A stretch of 64,000 nucleotides of DNA from an uncultured Faecalibacterium sp. Lineage in GTDB: Bacteria; Bacillota; Clostridia; Oscillospirales; Ruminococcaceae. How positions within the stretch are numbered: the stretch's first letter is position 1; every line of letters starts with the position of its first letter. The DNA is taken from assembly GCA_934511465.1 (NCBI GenBank), contig CAKSWG010000008.1, forward strand, positions 1 through 64,000. The letters are read 5' to 3'. This document shows positions 61,510 through 64,000 of the stretch, piece after piece. Both the position numbers and the translations under genes were made by a program. A model generated the notes under the pieces. It was not told the DNA's origin. It searched no databases and saw only the letters and a program-made list of their open reading frames with translations.

Positions 61510-62082
61510 ATGAAACGAAAGATCGCAGCCGTTGTCCTTGCACTGGTGCTGACCCTGACGGTGGGCGCGCTGACCGCTTCTGCCGCAGCAGCCGAAAGTC
61601 TGGAGACATTTGACTACATGACCTATGCCGAGGACTACCCGGATCTGTATGCGCTTTATGTGACGAAGGACGGGGTAGTTGATGCGAAAGGGCTGTATGA
61701 CCACTACGTCAATGTCGGCAGGGCAGAAGGCCGCAAAGCATACTTTGTGGATGAATTGGACCCGCTGCCGCCGCTGCGGGTGAGCGGCCTTGTGGACTGG
61801 TTTGAAGCGCGCACCTTCCCCGATGAAATGTCCAACGCCCGTCTGCTTGCGGAATACGACCGGCTCATGGCGTTTATCGAGGCGCACAACGAGCTCTATC
61901 TGGAACCTGTGATGGCGCGCGAGAATGAACTCATGAGCGAAATGAAGACCCGTATGCGGCATTACGAGTGGAAGGATACCGAGAGCCCGGAGTTCAAGCG
62001 GGCTGTGGCTACCAGCATGGCACCGCTGTACAAGTATCTGGGCAGGCCGAACATGGATCTTTGGGAAGAATGGGACGATTGA
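61510..62082 (+). CDS. Small secreted protein with a surface-repeat motif
   Basis: 190 residues. MKRKIAAVVLALVLTLTVG with ALTASAAAA is a signal peptide, cut near residue 28. The next 45 residues FDYMTYAEDYPDLYALYVTKDG...LYDHYVNVGRAEGRKAYF match the motif F(D)xxxYAxxYPDL...LYxHYVxxGxAEGR, which I know from many gut Firmicute surface proteins, usually in tandem and here single. The rest is helical and charged, with FIEAHNELYLEPVMARENELMSEMKTRM. No enzyme motif is apparent. GGGAGAAAG precedes the ATG. Confidence 0.8.
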   Translation: MKRKIAAVVLALVLTLTVGALTASAAAAESLETFDYMTYAEDYPDLYALYVTKDGVVDAKGLYDHYVNVGRAEGRKAYFVDELDPLPPLRVSGLVDWFEARTFPDEMSNARLLAEYDRLMAFIEAHNELYLEPVMARENELMSEMKTRMRHYEWKDTESPEFKRAVATSMAPLYKYLGRPNMDLWEEWDD

Positions 62083-62121
62083 AACAGGTGAGCCTGCCCG
62101 GATAAGGCAGATACTTCTCGG

Positions 62122-62157
62122 CTGCGGCATGGTGTGTGTACTGCGCCGCAGTTTTTT
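62122..62157 (+). terminator. Terminator after the secreted protein gene
   Basis: CTGCGGC pairs with GCCGCAG and is followed by TTTTTT. Confidence 0.75.
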
Positions 62158-62228
62158 GCTGCCAACGGCTTTACAATCGCGTAAAAAGGCGGTATTCTTT
62201 ATACGATACTTTTCTCAGGGAGGAAACC

Positions 62229-63995
62229 ATGGACATCCGCCAGCTGCACTACTTTTTGGTATTGTGCGATGAAATGAATTACAGCCGCGCGGCACAGCGG
62301 CTGTTTTTGTCGCGGCAGGCGCTGCGGCAGAGCATCACCGCGCTGGAAGCGGAACTGTGCGGGCCGCTGTTCCTCAGCGCCCACCACAAGCTCACCCTCA
62401 CCGACCGCGGCATAAGCTTGCAGCGCCATGCAGCGCCGGTGGTGGAGCAGTTCCAGCAGATGCAGGCGGCACTGCGGGCCGAGATCCAGTCGGCTCAGCC
62501 GGTGTGCATCGGCATCAGTGTCTCGCTGGTGCCGGATTATCTGCCCGGCCTTGAGACCCAGCTGGATAAATTCCGCCAGCAGTACCCCCATGTGGAGATG
62601 CGCTTCCGCATGATGGACAACGACGCCGTGGCCGACGGCGTGGAGCAGGGCGAGCTGGACGCCGGCCTTGTGATCGACTTGGGTTGTGCTGCGCCGGTTC
62701 TGGCCCGCACCACCCTGCGTGCAGACCCCGCCTGCCTGCTGGTGCCCCGCGGCCATGCGTTCTGGGATAAGGAGAGCATCCCGCTGGCAGAGCTGCGGGG
62801 TCAGCGGGTACTGCTGCCCAGCCTGCGGCAGGACCTGTTCAGCCCGCTGTGGGCAGCCTGTGCCCGTGCAGGCTTTGCCCCCAATGCGGAGATCGGGCCC
62901 AGCTTTTATCAGGCGTACTACCTTGTGCAGGAGCAGCTTTGCACCTGCCTGACCCGCTACGAGCCCGGTGCCCGGCGGGAGCTGGACCGTGTGCGCGATG
63001 TGCTGCTGGAGGACCTGCCCCCGCTGTGCGTTTCGCTGGTGCAGCGGCGGGACTACAGTTCCGCCTATATCGACCTGCTGCGCAGCTACCTGATGGAAGT
63101 GCTGGGCGGCACGGCCAGCCTGCCGCCCCGCCGCGGCCGGCCTGCAAAGCCGTTCTATAACTTCCCGGTGCTTTCCAGTGCTGCTGCCAAGGCAGCACCG
63201 GCCCACCCGGAACCCGGCACGCCGCTGGATCTTGCAGGCGGCACCAATTTCCGGGAGCTGGGCGGTTACGAAGCCGATGAGGGCAAGCATATCAAGTGGG
63301 GCCAGATCTGGCGCGGCATCCCCACCTGCAAGCTCACCGGCGACGCCGACCGCGCCAAGCTGGATGCACTGGGCCTGCGCCTGATCTTAGACCTGCGCAG
63401 CACCGAGGAAGCCCGCAAGGAGCCGGACTATGTGCCGGACGGTGCACGGCTGGTGCAGATCTGCGGCCTGTGCGCCGAAGACGGGCACGAGATCTCCTTT
63501 GCGCCGGACGACATTGCTGCCCTGATGCAGGACCGCGAGAATGCCCCGGACGGCAGCACTTTTGTGCAGGCCATGTATGAGCGGATGCTGTACGGCAACA
63601 AGGCGTTCAAGGAGCTGTTCCGCGCACTGGAAGCGGGCGAGACGCCCGTTCTGTTCCACTGCTCGGCGGGCAAGGACCGCACAGGCGTTGCGGCCATGCT
63701 GATCCTGCTGGCGCTGGGTGCCTCCGACGAGACCATCTGCGCGGATTATGAGCGCACGAACCTCTGCCGCAAGGCCGAGATCGATGCGGTGCTGGCCGAA
63801 CACGCCGCTGAGATCGCGGCGGACCCGGCCTGCCGGATGCGGTATTACCGCAAGGCAGGTGTGGACCCGGCAATGGCGCCCTTTGTGCTGCACACCATCC
63901 GCGCAAAATACGGCAGCGCCGAGAACTATCTGGAAGCAGAATACGGCCTGACCCCGGCGCGCCTGATGCGCCTGCGCAGGATGTATCTGGAATAA
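62229..63995 (+). CDS. LysR-type regulator fused to a tyrosine-phosphatase domain
   Basis: 588 residues in one frame. Residues 1-60 are a LysR winged helix (MNYSRAAQRLFLSRQALRQSITALEAEL), and about 88-295 a periplasmic-binding-like ligand domain. The linker contains RRGRPAKPFYNFP, rather like an AT hook. Residues 334-588 form a Y_phosphatase3 domain: DLAGGTNFRELGGYEADEGK, IWRGIPTCKLT, LILDLRSTEEARKEPD and the P-loop HCSAGKDRTGVAAM with Cys near 478. The phosphatase end is complete, with YLEAEYGLTPARLMRLRRMYL. GGGAGGAAACC precedes the ATG at 62229. Normally these are separate proteins; whether the phosphatase acts on protein, lipid or small phosphate is open. Confidence 0.93.
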   Translation: MDIRQLHYFLVLCDEMNYSRAAQRLFLSRQALRQSITALEAELCGPLFLSAHHKLTLTDRGISLQRHAAPVVEQFQQMQAALRAEIQSAQPVCIGISVSLVPDYLPGLETQLDKFRQQYPHVEMRFRMMDNDAVADGVEQGELDAGLVIDLGCAAPVLARTTLRADPACLLVPRGHAFWDKESIPLAELRGQRVLLPSLRQDLFSPLWAACARAGFAPNAEIGPSFYQAYYLVQEQLCTCLTRYEPGARRELDRVRDVLLEDLPPLCVSLVQRRDYSSAYIDLLRSYLMEVLGGTASLPPRRGRPAKPFYNFPVLSSAAAKAAPAHPEPGTPLDLAGGTNFRELGGYEADEGKHIKWGQIWRGIPTCKLTGDADRAKLDALGLRLILDLRSTEEARKEPDYVPDGARLVQICGLCAEDGHEISFAPDDIAALMQDRENAPDGSTFVQAMYERMLYGNKAFKELFRALEAGETPVLFHCSAGKDRTGVAAMLILLALGASDETICADYERTNLCRKAEIDAVLAEHAAEIAADPACRMRYYRKAGVDPAMAPFVLHTIRAKYGSAENYLEAEYGLTPARLMRLRRMYLE

Positions 63996-64000
63996 AATGA

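Noticed and set aside
63996-64000. Possible start of another gene at the right edge
   Set aside because: Only five bases remain after the last stop codon; nothing can be concluded.

Overview
The window comes from a high-GC, low-motility gut Firmicute and most resembles Faecalibacterium or a close Ruminococcaceae relative. The grounds are base composition, AGGAGG-type ribosome sites, a T-box leader, LacI, AraC and GntR sugar regulators, PTS maltose uptake, pectin/uronate genes and an Amt-PII fusion. This is inferred from gene content, not from a marker-gene comparison. Almost all DNA is coding. Long antisense frames are common because of the GC-rich codon bias, and I have left them out.

Layout. 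1-9.6 kb is an alpha-glucan block: a GH13 C-terminus, glycogen phosphorylase, an AraC regulator, then a LacI-controlled operon of PTS EIICB, a MapP-like maltose-6'-phosphate phosphatase and 4-alpha-glucanotransferase. 9.6-23 kb holds a GntR regulator, a GNAT enzyme, a Na+/solute symporter, PEP carboxykinase, a YiiX-like peptidase, tRNA-Glu and tRNA-Asn, trpS, an aldo-keto reductase/SDR pair, a secreted Ig-like protein and a three-gene unsaturated-uronate route (DhuD, KdgF, DhuI types). 23-29 kb holds amt-glnB, a ClC remnant and T-box-controlled thrS. 29-44 kb holds an NTP-transferase, a large EAL/GGDEF protein with a 12-G tract, a CmpB-type membrane protein, a 59-residue Cys-rich protein, trmB, an AlaX protein, a second malQ, a degenerate GGDEF protein, mtnN, ychF and an M18 aminopeptidase. 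44-64 kb holds a CyuA-type Fe-S enzyme, a two-component system, rpe, an RnfD-E-A-like membrane trio, a TIM-barrel surface protein, a DUF1015 protein, a DEAD-box helicase, rlmA, a LysR/serine-transporter/serine-dehydratase locus, nagB, a small secreted protein and a LysR-phosphatase fusion.

The most unusual items are these. (i) The Rnf-like D-E-A membrane trio has lost its recognisable Fe-S cysteines and flavinylation motif and has no B, C or G subunit beside it. (ii) One protein joins a complete LysR regulator to a tyrosine-phosphatase domain. (iii) A roughly 115-bp interspersed element occurs five times between 29 and 41 kb; its four full copies keep a TGCG loop on stems of different sequence. 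(iv) An intergenic array of ATGATGT units alternates with small hairpins at 40.15-40.35 kb.

Functionally the window joins import of malto-oligosaccharides and processing of uronates to central metabolism (rpe, pckA, nagB). It adds amino-acid use (serine and cysteine deamination or desulfidation, Na+ symporters), nitrogen uptake and translation functions (trpS, thrS, alaX, trmB, rlmA, ychF). Boundaries, promoters and operators were read by eye. Family assignments rest on recognisable motifs, without any database search.
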